From Hsuehochloa calcarea (taxonomy: Eukaryota; Streptophyta; Magnoliopsida; Poales; Poaceae), in NCBI GenBank assembly GCA_036346395.1, contig CM070615.1, forward strand, positions 23,431,282 to 23,495,281: DNA of 64,000 bases, given 5' to 3'. The position numbers and the translations under genes are program-made. Position 1 is the stretch's first letter. The number at the start of each line of letters is the position of its first letter. The notes under the pieces are model-generated. The model did not search any database and was not told where the DNA came from. It saw only the letters and a program-made list of their open reading frames with translations. Of this stretch, positions 22,794 to 33,725 are shown one piece after another.

Positions 22794-24020
22794 TTATGAC
22801 TCTAAGTCCTTGTTCTTGGCCATGATATACTCTAACGCCTTATCCTGACTCATGAGTTGCTCAAACATATTTTCACATCTATCAGCAAGGACATCATAGG
22901 AAGGATGTACCTCATCGTTGTCGTCGTCAACGGAGTCGGCCATGAAGCACAATCCGGTGAAGTCCTTGGCCTTCCCCTTCTTCTTGTTTTGAGGGATCTC
23001 CTCCTCTTTGCCCTCCTCACTCCCGGAGTCCACATCGCTTAAGGATTGATCCTCAAAAGCGGTAAGCACCCGGTGAGCGGCCTTCGTCAGCTTGGCAGTG
23101 TCATACCTTGATTTGTTCCATTGAACCTTCTTCCAAGTTGGCTTTCCCTCTTTATGGTTGCTCTTACCTTTCAGTTTGGGGCAATTTGCCCGGATATGAA
23201 GCTCACCACACTCATAGCAAGTCACGGGACCTCCTCTATTTCTGTTTCTCATATTGTTATAGGCCCGTGTGACCTTTCTGACTATGAGGGCCAACTCAGC
23301 CTCAGGAAGACTCTCAAACTCCTCTTCATGGATTGCAGATAAACCAGCAAGCGAAAATCCAGAAGAAGACTCAAAAGACTCATCAGAAGCTCTCTTGAGC
23401 GGGTCTGCTACCAAAGCCATGTTTTCCTTTTTGGGATGATCAATCATCTTGATCTCATGAGTCTTGAGCTTGCTATAGAGCAGCTTCAAAGTCAGATCAG
23501 AGAGGTTGACGTTCTCCTCAATGGAAGTAGCCTTTATCTCCCACTCCTTGGTGTTGATTGCAACTAAGAGGTGGGTGGCATTTTCAGACTGTGAATATTC
23601 AATACCAACAGCTTTCATCTGATTAATCACTTTATTAAAGCGAGTAAAAATGTCATCGATGCTCTCTCCAGGATGCATCTTGAATTTGTTATATTCACGC
23701 TTATAGACTGTTTGGCGTACTTTCTTGACTTGGGACGAACCCTCATGGTAGGTTTCGAGAGTGTTCCAAATCTCATGCGCAGTCTCAAGATTGCAAATCC
23801 GATCATACTCCTGTCTACCAAGCCCACCATACAAGAGGTTTTTAGGCTTATTGTTGTTATCCAAGAGGGCTTCGGCCGCGTAGCAACCGGCACAACTGTG
23901 GCGGGACTCAAACAACCTCCCATATAGCGTGTCCTTCGCTCTCAAGGAAGACTCGCATGCGGTTCTTTCAATAGGCATAGTCGTACCGATCGAAGATATG
24001 CGGCTTTATGGAGTATCTAT
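22794..24020 (-). pseudogene. Copia unit C: N-terminal half of gag
   Basis: A 394-aa minus frame (22794-23978) with the UBN2-type gag core: LLYGGLGRQEYDRICN, ETYHEGSSQVKKVRQTVYK, PGESIDDIFTRFNKVINQMK, PKKENMALVADPLKRAS, and a first knuckle, CYECGELHIRANC, which has one residue fewer than in A and B and so breaks the CX2CX4HX4C spacing. An acidic stretch follows. A stop or shift near 22794 separates it from the C-terminal half. The start is uncertain: the family N-terminus lies upstream in another frame, near 24000. Confidence 0.85.
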
Positions 24021-24068
24021 CCATCGCCAAGTTCAGTGACCGGTTAAGATCAAGATTGAACTAACCGA

Positions 24069-24080
24069 GCTCTGATACCA
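24069..24080 (-). other. Primer-binding site of copia unit C
   Basis: Minus strand TGGTATCAGAGC, a perfect 12-nt match to the complement of the plant initiator-Met tRNA 3' end, 2 nt from the end of LTR3. Confidence 0.9.
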
Positions 24081-24082
24081 CT

Positions 24083-25838
24083 TGTTGGACTGAAAAGGCG
24101 ACTAGAGGGGGGTGAATAGGAGCACGCTCACTTTTTCACAAATAATTAATTCAATAATATTTCACTCCAGTAGCTATGGAAGCTACGAAGAACAATATAC
24201 CAATACAGTGGAAGACTGGTATTGAATCCAACCTAACCCCCGAAGCAAAACAACCAAAGATCAACACAAGATAAAAACAAATCAATGCACTAGCGGTCGG
24301 ACCGCTGGATCAATGGCGGTCGGACCGATTGCCTGGCGGTCTGTCCGGTGGCCTTGGGCGGTCTGACTGCTGGCCTCCAGAACAGATCAAAACAGCCCGA
24401 TGACGAAGTTGCAAATAGATGAAACTTTTGATCTACAACTCCAAACTTGATGAAACTTGGAACACACGTTCTCTATAATATCAGGAACCTATTCCAATCG
24501 AAGATTATGATAATTCTTGTAAGAATAGTGATCCTTTTCTGTTTGATTGAAGAAGGGTTCAAAACCGGGTCAAAACAAAAACTTGATCGAAAAACTTGCT
24601 CATGGGTGATTGATGATCAAGATGATCCTAGATAGGTTCCCACATGTAACAACAAGCTAGATCACGTGGAGAATTCAATCAAAAACTCGCGGATCAAAGA
24701 AAGACTCAAAATCATCAAATATAGAGAAAGAACGCAATGAGACATGACGTGATCAAAACTTTCCTTTGATTGATTGATATGATATGGGCTTACAGACTCT
24801 CCATAAATGGAGGACAATACTCAATCCAAGAGCATAAAAATTACATCAAACTATCAAGAACCCTAGCCTCCACAAAAGCTCTCCCTAAGAAAATTAGGGT
24901 TTACAAAATAGCAAAAGAGACAAAGCAGAGGTGCAGCCATCTCCCTCCCCTATTTATAGTGGAGGCTTATACCTTCTAGAAGTTTGACTCAATTGGACTC
25001 CCGTTAAGGCCCAAAACAAGCGGGACACATACGCACATATTTTAATACGCCATCTTTAACACCCCTTAACCTAATTAGCTACACCTTGCGCCATCTTGCG
25101 CCTCGGATTAGCCAATAGGTCACCCTTGTCCATCTTGCACCACGCTTCAGTACAATGACCTCACCCGGCATCGTCGATCGTTCTGGACCTCAGCTCTCCA
25201 AGCCTAGTCCCGATCATCCTCGTCGTTGACCGTCGTTGACCACCAAGCAACATGCACAACAATAGACAAGTAAACCGAATTTAGGAACAAGTTTTTCACA
25301 ACTTGACCCACGTTAGTCAAAACATGCATCGTGCAACATATATGCCCTGAAACTCATGACTTTAACCTAACAACCGAATATCGTCGCCAAGACGGGAGAC
25401 GATGCAAGTGAAAACCGGTCAGACCGCCCCCAGGGCCGGTCTGACCGCCACCTATTGGCCGGTCTGATCGGTAGTAAAGACTTAGCCAAATTTCCTCTCT
25501 GGAAAACCGAAACCTACTGGAATTTTTAAACCCATAGAACTTTTGACTGGAGACTCCAAAAATTTTGGGACCAAGTGCAATAGAATCTCCTCTCTTGCCT
25601 ACACCCTCTATTTTTGGCCCAGCTCAATCCACACTTTTTGAAGTTGGCCGGTCCGACCGCCGCTATGGCCGGTCAGACCGGTCCAAGGGTGGTCTGACCG
25701 CCGCCTTGGCCGGTCAGACCGCCTCAAAACTGTCAGTCCTGAAACTTTGCCGAAAACACGTGAAACGACAAACTGTTAACGCCATTACGAATGGTCACAT
25801 CATCATAAGATCTGGAGCATATCCCCATGATATCCACA
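24083..25838 (-). mobile_element. Copia LTR3, 5' LTR of unit C
   Basis: A 1756-bp LTR, minus strand TGTGGATATC to CAGTCCAACA, with the primer-binding site next to its 3' end. CGGTCGGACCG-like clusters lie at about 24294-24365, 25413-25470 and 25640-25740, matching LTR1 and LTR2. A small hairpin-rich region near 24960 (TATTTATAGTGG) may be the TATA region of the element; LTR1 and LTR2 have the same kind of site (near 12220 and 21040). Confidence 0.85.
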
Positions 25839-26625
25839 ATTTGTTTAACAATTATAACTATGTCACATGTTTTATTTCTACTTCAAATCTGATTTCTAAA
25901 TGGCAATTGTAAAACTAGTATGTGCAGGATGAAAATTGTTTCGTCTTTTGTAAAACTAAGCCACTAATGCCATCTTTTGATTGTCCTATATGCATAACTA
26001 ATTTTTTTCCTTTGTGTAAGACTTGCAAATACATTTCGTACTTAACCCGATTGATGCAAATTCAGGTGAAGATGATCCTATGCCCGACGAGTTCGTTAGC
26101 GTCAATTTTGGCGACGCTAATAAATAGTGCTATTCTTTAACCCCCAGTTGCTTGCCATGGGTTATGGGGCATACCATTGTTGGACTTTTGTTTATTTTTT
26201 TACTTCCGCTACTACTTAATGATTTTACTTGAATTTGGCCGGTCGGCTCTATTGTAATAGTTGTAGACTTGAACTATTATATTGTATGTCTTTTGTTATG
26301 TCTATGTATGGATGTTGTATGACTGTAATTGACGTTGATGAGGGTATGGGCATGTTGGTTGTTGATCTTGGGAGCCAACACGGTCACATACCCATTGTTT
26401 TTTAATTCTCTTTTAACTCATTAAGTGTGAACTTGAACCGTTTGGAGAACCGGTTATCATATAGTGCTTGCAGAGGAGCAGTACGCATGATCATCGGCGC
26501 TCTAGTTTCGGTTGGGTCTTCTCACTTAGATGGAGTTAATATGTAATTCATTTACTTGAGCTCCAGAGTTATTTCCATAAGACCGAGAAAGCATCGGCCT
26601 TACGGAAATAACCCAGGGGTCATCA
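25839..26625 (+). mobile_element. LTR fragment Y (X superfamily, plus orientation)
   Basis: The last about 790 bp of an X-type LTR, ending CCAGGGGTCATCA at 26625. It has the two-tier stem-loop (26342-26393) and an imperfect terminal inverted repeat (ATTTCCATAAG near 26571 and CTTACGGAAAT near 26599), as X does. The left part is missing where copia LTR3 begins, so the copia concatemer probably landed in this LTR or was joined to it by rearrangement. Too short to contain the paired-palindrome motif. Confidence 0.55.
26342..26393 (+). other. Two-tier stem-loop near the end of LTR Y
   Basis: Outer arms GGGTATG (26342-26348) and CATACCC (26387-26393), inner arms GTTGG (26354-26358) and CCAAC (26375-26379). 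The corresponding arms in X are GGATATG/CATATCC and GTTAGC/GCTAAC. Confidence 0.65.
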
Positions 26626-28361
26626 TAGTTTACGCTTTACTAAACACATTCTAAAGTAAAGCAAAGCATGACAACCATTTTTTAAGGGATCATGAGACTA
26701 ATCATTTGCAAGAACATGGATGTTGGATTTCCACAAGACTTGTACTTAACCACACTCCTAAAGCATCTTTAAAGTGGAGTGGATATTTCATTACCTGCCA
26801 ATGCATTCCACTGGATGCTACAAAGTGATCTGCATGGACAATGTGATAGGAATATTACTGAACCTTCTCAAGGCTTTCATGGCCATCACTTTCTTGTATA
26901 CAGTTCCGTGCCTAAAGCAAAAAGGTAAGGGGGGCTTTTCAGTTTTCAGATATGCCTTCGAATTGAGTTGGCCACTCACTTGAAATAAAAGGATACTTCC
27001 ATATCGTCACAAAGGGTCGAACTAGGGTGTAATTTTTTCCCCTTAGTCAAACGTAGATCTAATAATAATAAAAAGTATTGTCTGGAAGAAATTTTATTTA
27101 GTTAGACGTTTATGTGACATAGCACGAGACACCTAATCTGATATGATCTAGGAAACATTATGCCCGCTCTGGATCTGACATATCATATCATATTACATAG
27201 TGACACCGCGTTGCCATTTCAGTTACTGTGTGGTTAGGTGTTTGCCCTAATCATGGTAGTGTCGGTCATGGCTCATGAATGATACCTCCCATCGTCACAA
27301 GCAGGCGTCCTTTTCATGCCATTGGTGCTCTTCCGACAATTCATGACAATCAGTTGCAATGTGGCCCTCGGAGAAGATGAGAGATGAATTGAGTTCAGAA
27401 TGACATTTTCCTAGCTCCGCTTGAAATGTGATGCGTCTTAATCAGTATGTCATAGCCGAAATGTAGCTACTGACTACTGTAAATCACGGACAGTTCAGGA
27501 ATGAATTGACTCGGCTTGCTTGTTCCTTTTGCGTTCAGCCTCCTTTACATCTGAAAATTCCTGGATGGATTCAGGGCTACATGCAGTTTCTCGCACTGGG
27601 TGTCTAGACATGTGGATAGCGTACAAGCATCTGATAGGGTCCACAGGGACAAGTGGCGACGTTGACTTGGGATAGAAGAATCCTAGGAAGGAACCAGAGA
27701 AAGATACACTGCAGGGTGTCCAAATAATTCGATTATTTTGTGATCCTTCTTGATATTTTTCTGTTTTATTGGATTTGGTTTCTTGGACAAAGAAACCTGA
27801 GTTTTTCTTCATTGAAATGTAAGTCCTCTCATTTGATGTGACAAACAATAATCTTGGACAGTTTTCAGCTTGGTTTCCTGAACTTTATTTTAGAGGAAAC
27901 TGCAGCTGGAGAAAATTTTAAAAGAAAAAACAAGCTACAAGCCACCATTCAGGCAACAAACTCAGGTCTAATGCCTTGTTATTTGCAGATGTACAAAACT
28001 AGTGCTTTACTGCTTTCAGACTCCCCTGTACCTTTGACAAGAAAAGTAATCAGCTTTTGCAGTTAGCAGAAACAGCTGCAGCAAAGCTACATGCCTGATC
28101 AGTGTTTGACTGCACGATAGGAAAAATCACTAAAATCTTCTTGAGGTTTGATGATGAAGCCTCCAAGAGGAAGCAGCCTTTATGCAACAATGATGATGGC
28201 ATGAGCTTTGATCATTCCTTTTAATTTAGTGATCTATTAACAGGAACATAGCAGCGACTGAAAATACAACAATCTACATGTACACCCCCAGCCTTTTGCT
28301 ACTCAAATGAAAAATGTAGGCTCTATCGGCGGAAATAATGCTAAACTGTACCAAGACCTCA
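26626..28361. other. Intergenic region, kinase 3' flank
   Basis: No gene, RNA gene or recognised repeat seen. Frames up to 117 aa (for example 27495-27848 minus) carry no recognisable domain. The part next to 28361 will include the 3' untranslated region of the kinase gene; its end was not located. Confidence 0.5.
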
Positions 28362-31300
28362 CTAAAAAACTTCAAATTCCAGCTCCTCAGGGTCACTCTT
28401 GAAGTCGAGGCATCTGCCTTCTTTCTTCTTCCGCACTGTTGCAAGAGTCACGACGTCGCAAGATCGTGTCTCTGGTGGAGCAGCAGACCGTATCAAGGCC
28501 CAATTTAAGCCTTCAAAGAAAGGGTGTTGCTTGATCTCGGCTGCTCCTCGCAACGACCCCAGTCTGTTCTCTGGCTCCTTCACTAGCAAACCTCTGATGA
28601 TATCTTTGGCGTTGCTGCTGACAACTGGATTGTCCGGGAACCGGAGATTCTGGGAAACCACATTTGCCAATGTTTCGTCATTTGTAGGACCTCTGAAGGG
28701 TGTCTTACCATACAAAAGTTCGTAAAGGAAGACACCAAAGGTCCACCAATCCACAGCACTCCCATGACCATCCCCTTTGATGATTTCTGGTGCGAGGTAC
28801 TCATGTGTGCCTACAAAGGAATTGGAACGTGCGTCTGTAGGCTCTACAACAAGTTGAGGGAGCCTTTTCTGGGAAGATTTAGGCTTCCGAGGCCTTGGCA
28901 CCGAGGGACGTGGTGTGAAACAAGGAGTTTGGGCACAAGAGGGCTGAAGGCATGACGAATTGATGCAGTAGCTCTCCGCACAAGGTCTTGCAAGCTTTCT
29001 TGGTTTGTAGTTTGATGTTATAGAGGATGACCTGAGGAGCACAGGGTTCACTGAGCACCTTAGTGAGAGATCAAAGTCCGATAACATGATGTGACCATCT
29101 TCACGGACTAGGATGTTCTCTGGCTTAAGATCACGGTATATGACGCCCAGCATGTGAAGATATTCCAGAGCAAGGAGAACTTCTGCAACATAAAACCTGC
29201 AAAGCAACAATTTTATCAGTACAGTGAAGTACAACAAACCAGCTGATGACTAAATGAAATAAACAACCGAAAGATTGAAATGTTGCAAAATATACAACAA
29301 CAACATACTAAATACTCAACTGTGAATTGGTATACTAAAGAAAAAAAAAGAATCATGCACACTCATAGACGAAATGATAGTTGATAACATCATATGACTT
29401 GCTAAGGCTTGCCAACACTTAGAAGAAGGGATATAGCACATGATATGATCCATCGACACTGGACAAAATAAAAGCCGGTCATAGCAGATTAACAGGGACA
29501 AAAAAACTAGAGAAAATAGAAAAGAAAAAAATTGCCATACTGTTTATTTGTTGATGATATATAGAAGAACATTTCATTCAAGATTGTTCAACACATACGC
29601 AACCAAAAAAATGCCTTCATTGTTTCGTGGAGAAAAGATGAAGCATTTGATTCTGATTCCAGACAGATCCAAATTTAGCTATTTGTGCAGAAAAACAACA
29701 AGATGTGTTTACGTTGAAACTAAAAAAAGGGCTAAAATACTAGAAAACAAAAATACATCTTCAGTTTTTTTCGACGATATATTAATTTTTCAACGAGATA
29801 TTAATTTGGGCAGAAGATATGTACACGCATCTCAATCTGGTTGTATTTGTATATTTTAGCATGCAGAATTTCTACGAAACAAGAAAATTGGAATATCACA
29901 GAACAAGTTTGGTAACCTAGCCAATGTAAAGTAATCTATTGGTAATCGGGTTGAGCTTGTAATCATTGGACAATTTAGCCTAGCAAGTTAATCAATAAAA
30001 GAAAGAAAAAGAAGTGCACAAACCATGGAGACTTCCAGAGAACTGAATGTTAATATGTCTTAAGTTCTATGTACTAAATGGAATTTACCTTGCAGCTGGT
30101 TCTGGAAAGCTTCTGCCAGGTTGTCTTTGACGAAGAACATGCAAATCACCACCTGGACAGTACTCCATGACCAGGCATGAGAGATTGTCTGTGGTAAAAT
30201 GGGCATAAAGAGTCGGAAGAAATGGATGATCGAGCATTTCTAGTATCTCCCTCTCAGCCTGTGCTCGCAGCATCTTTTTTCTATTAATCAGGTACTCGAT
30301 ATCCATAACCTTCAAAGCAAACAAGCAATCTGAATCAACCAACTCAGCAAGATACACAGTACCGATGTCCCCACAACCAAGCCTCTTCAGAAGCTTGAAA
30401 TTGTCGAGTCCTAAGGATCCCTGTTGCAATGCCAACTCACGAATGGTCAACCAACGCAGATCCTTCGCCATGTGAGGCCTGTTGCTATAGCCACACAATC
30501 CAATTTGGCTCTCGCCGCTGATACTTGTGCTACAGCCATACTCACTAATGCTGCTCTTCGAATTCTGGGAGCATTCCCCTTTTTCCTCTGATCTTAACCA
30601 GGCAGATGATTTCTCATCAGATTTTTCTGGGCCTGGATTTGTTTTCTCTTCTTCCGCACAGCTGGTGGGAATGGTAATGCTGGATGTTGAAGAGCAGCTG
30701 GTTGATGCAAGGGAGATGGACTCCTTTGAAGAGCAGAATTTAGTACTATTGGAGGAATTACCCAATGAAGATGGTTCTTCTTTCACTTTCTTCTTACTGA
30801 TCGTCTTGCATCGAAAGACTGGCTTGACGAGTCGGGAAGTAGTGATGGGTTTGCTCAAAATAGGGACTCTAGGAGAGCTATCATCAGTAGCTGCAGAAAC
30901 TTTCTTGCCTAACTTTCCATTTTCCACTATGGAGCTCTCGCTGTCTACAGGGTCACCACCGATGACATCTTGGATCCTGATCTTCCGTATCTCAACTGAG
31001 GTAGAAGATGCAGAATGCAGAGAGGTGACCGCACTTCCATCAGCTGTTTCGAAATCACAGTCTTCACTGAACTCGCTTGTTCCTCTAGATGAATTCTTAT
31101 CAATCTTTTCCGGAGTGATTGATATTTCAATCAAGTTCATCTTTTCATCATCATGCAGGTGGCTTTCATCATTACTTTGGACCATCAAGGAGGCATAAAG
31201 CCTGTGGATAGTCCCTGCTTCAGATGAACTCGACGACCCAGGCGACATCGACAGCCTCTTCATCGCAGCCATTTCCGACGCCTGGGAAATGCAAAGCCTT

Positions 31301-31617
31301 CTCAGCGCCTGCTTCATATCAACAGGCTTGGAGGATATCCCGATGCCCGCAGTTTGAGAAGACCCTGATCTAGCTGGTTTCTTCTGACCATTCTTCCGCA
31401 GAGCATCCGCACCGGCCTGTCCAGGACAAAGCGCCCGACGAAAAGTCCTGCTATCGATCGCCTTAAGAAGCTGGTCAAGGTCATCTTCCACAGGATAATC
31501 ACGACACCTCCCATCTTTCTCCTCGGTTTTCACTTTAATACGCAGCAAGCTGGAGCCCCTAACAGGCACACTATCGAATTCTTCAACTATCTCGGAGCTG
31601 CAACCGGACGACCCCAT
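28362..31617 (-). CDS. AGC-VIII protein kinase, KIPK/D6PK-like (two exons)
   Basis: Coding sequence is join(28362..29196, 30089..31617) on the minus strand, 787 aa. The splice joins an AG/G codon and keeps frame. The ATG at 31617 (MGSSGCSSEIVEEF) is the first ATG of the frame; the frame extends upstream only through a TTG. Residues 1-about 400 are a Ser-rich, probably disordered tail. The kinase domain starts near 407: glycine loop GCGDIG (414-419), catalytic Lys in FALK (436), YRDLKPEN (530-537), DFD instead of DFG (550-552), and GTHEYLAPE (639-647). DFD and a long insert before APE (about 553-633) define plant AGC-VIII kinases. The insert has Cys at 582, 587, 592, 597 and 602, then a basic RPRKPKSSQKR. 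The C-terminus FEVF is the FxxF PDK1-docking motif. D6PK-group members phosphorylate PIN auxin exporters at the plasma membrane; KIPK was named as a kinesin-partner kinase. The substrate here is inferred, not shown. No breaks seen. Confidence 0.92.
29197..30088 (-). other. Intron of the AGC kinase gene
   Basis: 892 nt, donor GTAAATT and acceptor TTTGCAG, phase 2, inside the kinase domain between subdomains V and VIa. Translation into the intron would stop immediately (AGG TAA), and removal restores GGAA-free reading from AAR to FYVAEVLLALEYLH. No embedded gene or transposon recognised; it is AT-rich. Confidence 0.88.
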
Positions 31618-32575
31618 CCACCCCCAAGTAGACCAATTCAACAGACAGACAGATAGTGCGGCAACTTAGCCCATCGCCGGCAGAGACAACCAAGATTGGC
31701 AAGTCATATTTCTATGCTTGCAGCTTTCACAGAGACGTCATCCATGATGGAAGACTCAGAGAGCTCCCCAAAAAACAACTTTTATTCTTAACAAGTGCAG
31801 CCTGTGACCACCCTGCAAAGATCGTGAGATCCAGAATTAGTGATTGAGACATGGCAATAGCTACATCTCCCAACCTACTGAAAAATCCTTTTTTAAAAAA
31901 AGAGAGAAATCCAAAGGCAACTAGTAAGCCGGAGTCCAAGAAGAAAGATACAAACGTAATCACATCAAAGGGAGTGTTCCTGTCACAACTGGGAAGCAGA
32001 GGTAGCTCAAATCAAGAACTCGGGAGGCCAAATTTGGTGGGAGGAGAACGCCAGATTCCCCACCAAGAACCCATTTTTGCTCCCCATTTCGATTCAATTC
32101 TCCCGACAGATGATGAGACGCAAGCGACAACCAAAACGAGAAAAGATTTCGCGAACGGAGGCAGTTAAATCTACGAAAAATGTCAAAAAAGGAGGGAAAA
32201 TCCTTTTTTTTTTGTTCCGGGAGGACAGGAAGCTAGCTCCCAGATCCCGCGCCGGTCGGGCACCTGCGACGCCACATTCCGCAGGAGCCTCCACGAACTC
32301 CACAACAGAAGCAAATTCGCGAGCCACCCGACAACAGGGCGCGCCCAAGAAACCGGATTTGGGAGCAGAAAAGCTAGCTTACCAAGAAATGCCAAGCCGG
32401 ATCTCCAAGCGACGGCGAGAAGCAGAGCAGAGCGGGCGAGCTCAAGTACAGTGGGCTCTGGGGAGACGAGCTCGGCTGCCAATCTTGGGAATGGCAGCTT
32501 CCCAGAAGGTGGAGAGAGAGAGGATAGAGAAGGGGTTAGAGAGAGAGGAGAGAGAGGGTGCGCCCCACGAAGACG
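31618..32575 (-). promoter_or_regulatory. 5' leader of the AGC kinase with a probable leader intron
   Basis: A strong donor (G/GTAAGC, intron starting at 32382) and a pyrimidine-rich acceptor (CTTTGCAG, intron ending at 31813) suggest a 570-nt intron in the 5' untranslated region. Upstream (about 32510-32575) the minus strand is a CT-rich run of the kind common in plant core promoters and leaders (Y patch). I did not find a TATA box at a convincing distance. Prediction only; transcript data would settle it. Confidence 0.4.
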
Positions 32576-33716
32576 AATCGTCCTAAAAGAGAGGGAGGAG
32601 AGGGATCCCGGATCCTCCCTGCATCGGGCACGAAAGGCACGTTTCGGTGCCGATCGGCGCGTCGACAGCCGTCCAATGGCGATCTGGACGGCTGAGATTA
32701 TTCTCTGCAGCGGGAGATGTTTCGGCTTTCGACCGTGTGGTTTTAGATTCTGGGCGCACTAATAAAAGGTTGCCAGCCACTGAGCTCGTACACGTAGTTT
32801 GATTTTTTGGATGATTTTGGACGAAGTACAAAATATGGAAAATAAAAATGTTTTTTCACTCCCGAAATCTTGCAAACTATTTTGTTATAAACATTCGTTG
32901 TGGTTCGGACTAAATCTATGTTTGCATTTTCGGAGTGGTTTGTGTTGTACTCAAAAATTGATCGGTGTTTTTAAACATTCTCGAATATAATAAAGTAGAT
33001 GCTGAGATATCACGAATTCAGATATATATATATATATATACCCTAATATCTACATAAAAAAAAGAAAAATACAAATTCAGGCTCGTTTAGATCTCAAGGT
33101 TCTAGTTTTCTCCTTAGATTTACTTGTACACATCAAGAAAAGGAGACCATACCACCTAGATGGGGACACGAACATCACGCAAGATAGCAACCAAAATGCA
33201 CATAAAACGCCTAGAAAAATAAATATGTACCTGCAAATGTCCAATCTTGCACCTAAAATTTTAAGAAGAATTCCAACAAATGAGGAGTTACTTAATCGTC
33301 ATTTAGCTTGTGATCGATGAGTATCGGAAGCTACTTGCAAATGTCTCTTTCAAAAAAAAGAAGTAGAAGAAGTTACTTACGAATGGGGCAAAAGATCTGC
33401 ACGAATTGTTGGATTTTGGGTAGACTTTGTAGGGAGGCTGCTGCTTACGAATGGGGCAAAGAAGGAGTTGAGGCGAAGAATTTGCGCATCTCACGAGGAA
33501 GGAGTGTATGTTACATGTGCCGAAAGTGACAGAAATAAATATTTTTTTTTTGGTTTTCTGAATTAATATACAAGGAGCAGAAAAAAGGAGGATTGAGTGC
33601 AGGTAGGGGATGAATAAAGACAGTGATTCTTTCCGTGATATTGATTTTATTACTTTAACTTGTTCTAAAAAGATCGGAATATATATATAATTCGCTAATA
33701 GTAGGTGTAATTAACA
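32576..33716 (-). promoter_or_regulatory. Upstream region of the AGC kinase gene
   Basis: No gene seen. A perfect 9-bp inverted repeat, AGCCGTCCA (32667-32675) and TGGACGGCT (32685-32693), lies about 100 bp above the CT-rich leader, where promoter elements would be expected. The rest is AT-rich with short simple repeats, including an AT run at 33022-33040. Confidence 0.35.
33022..33040. repeat. AT microsatellite
   Basis: Uninterrupted AT dinucleotide run of 19 bases in the upstream region of the kinase gene. Confidence 0.9.
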
Positions 33717-33725
33717 TAATATTAA

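Noticed and set aside
27495..27848. Minus-strand 117-codon frame downstream of the kinase
   Set aside because: No domain, no sign of splicing partners, and nothing recognisable nearby.
30527..31198. Plus-strand 223-codon frame
   Set aside because: It is the antisense of the Ser-rich first exon of the kinase gene.
31618..31641. Extension of the kinase frame upstream to a TTG
   Set aside because: A nuclear gene is expected to start at ATG; the first ATG in the frame is at 31617 and gives a consistent 787-aa product.
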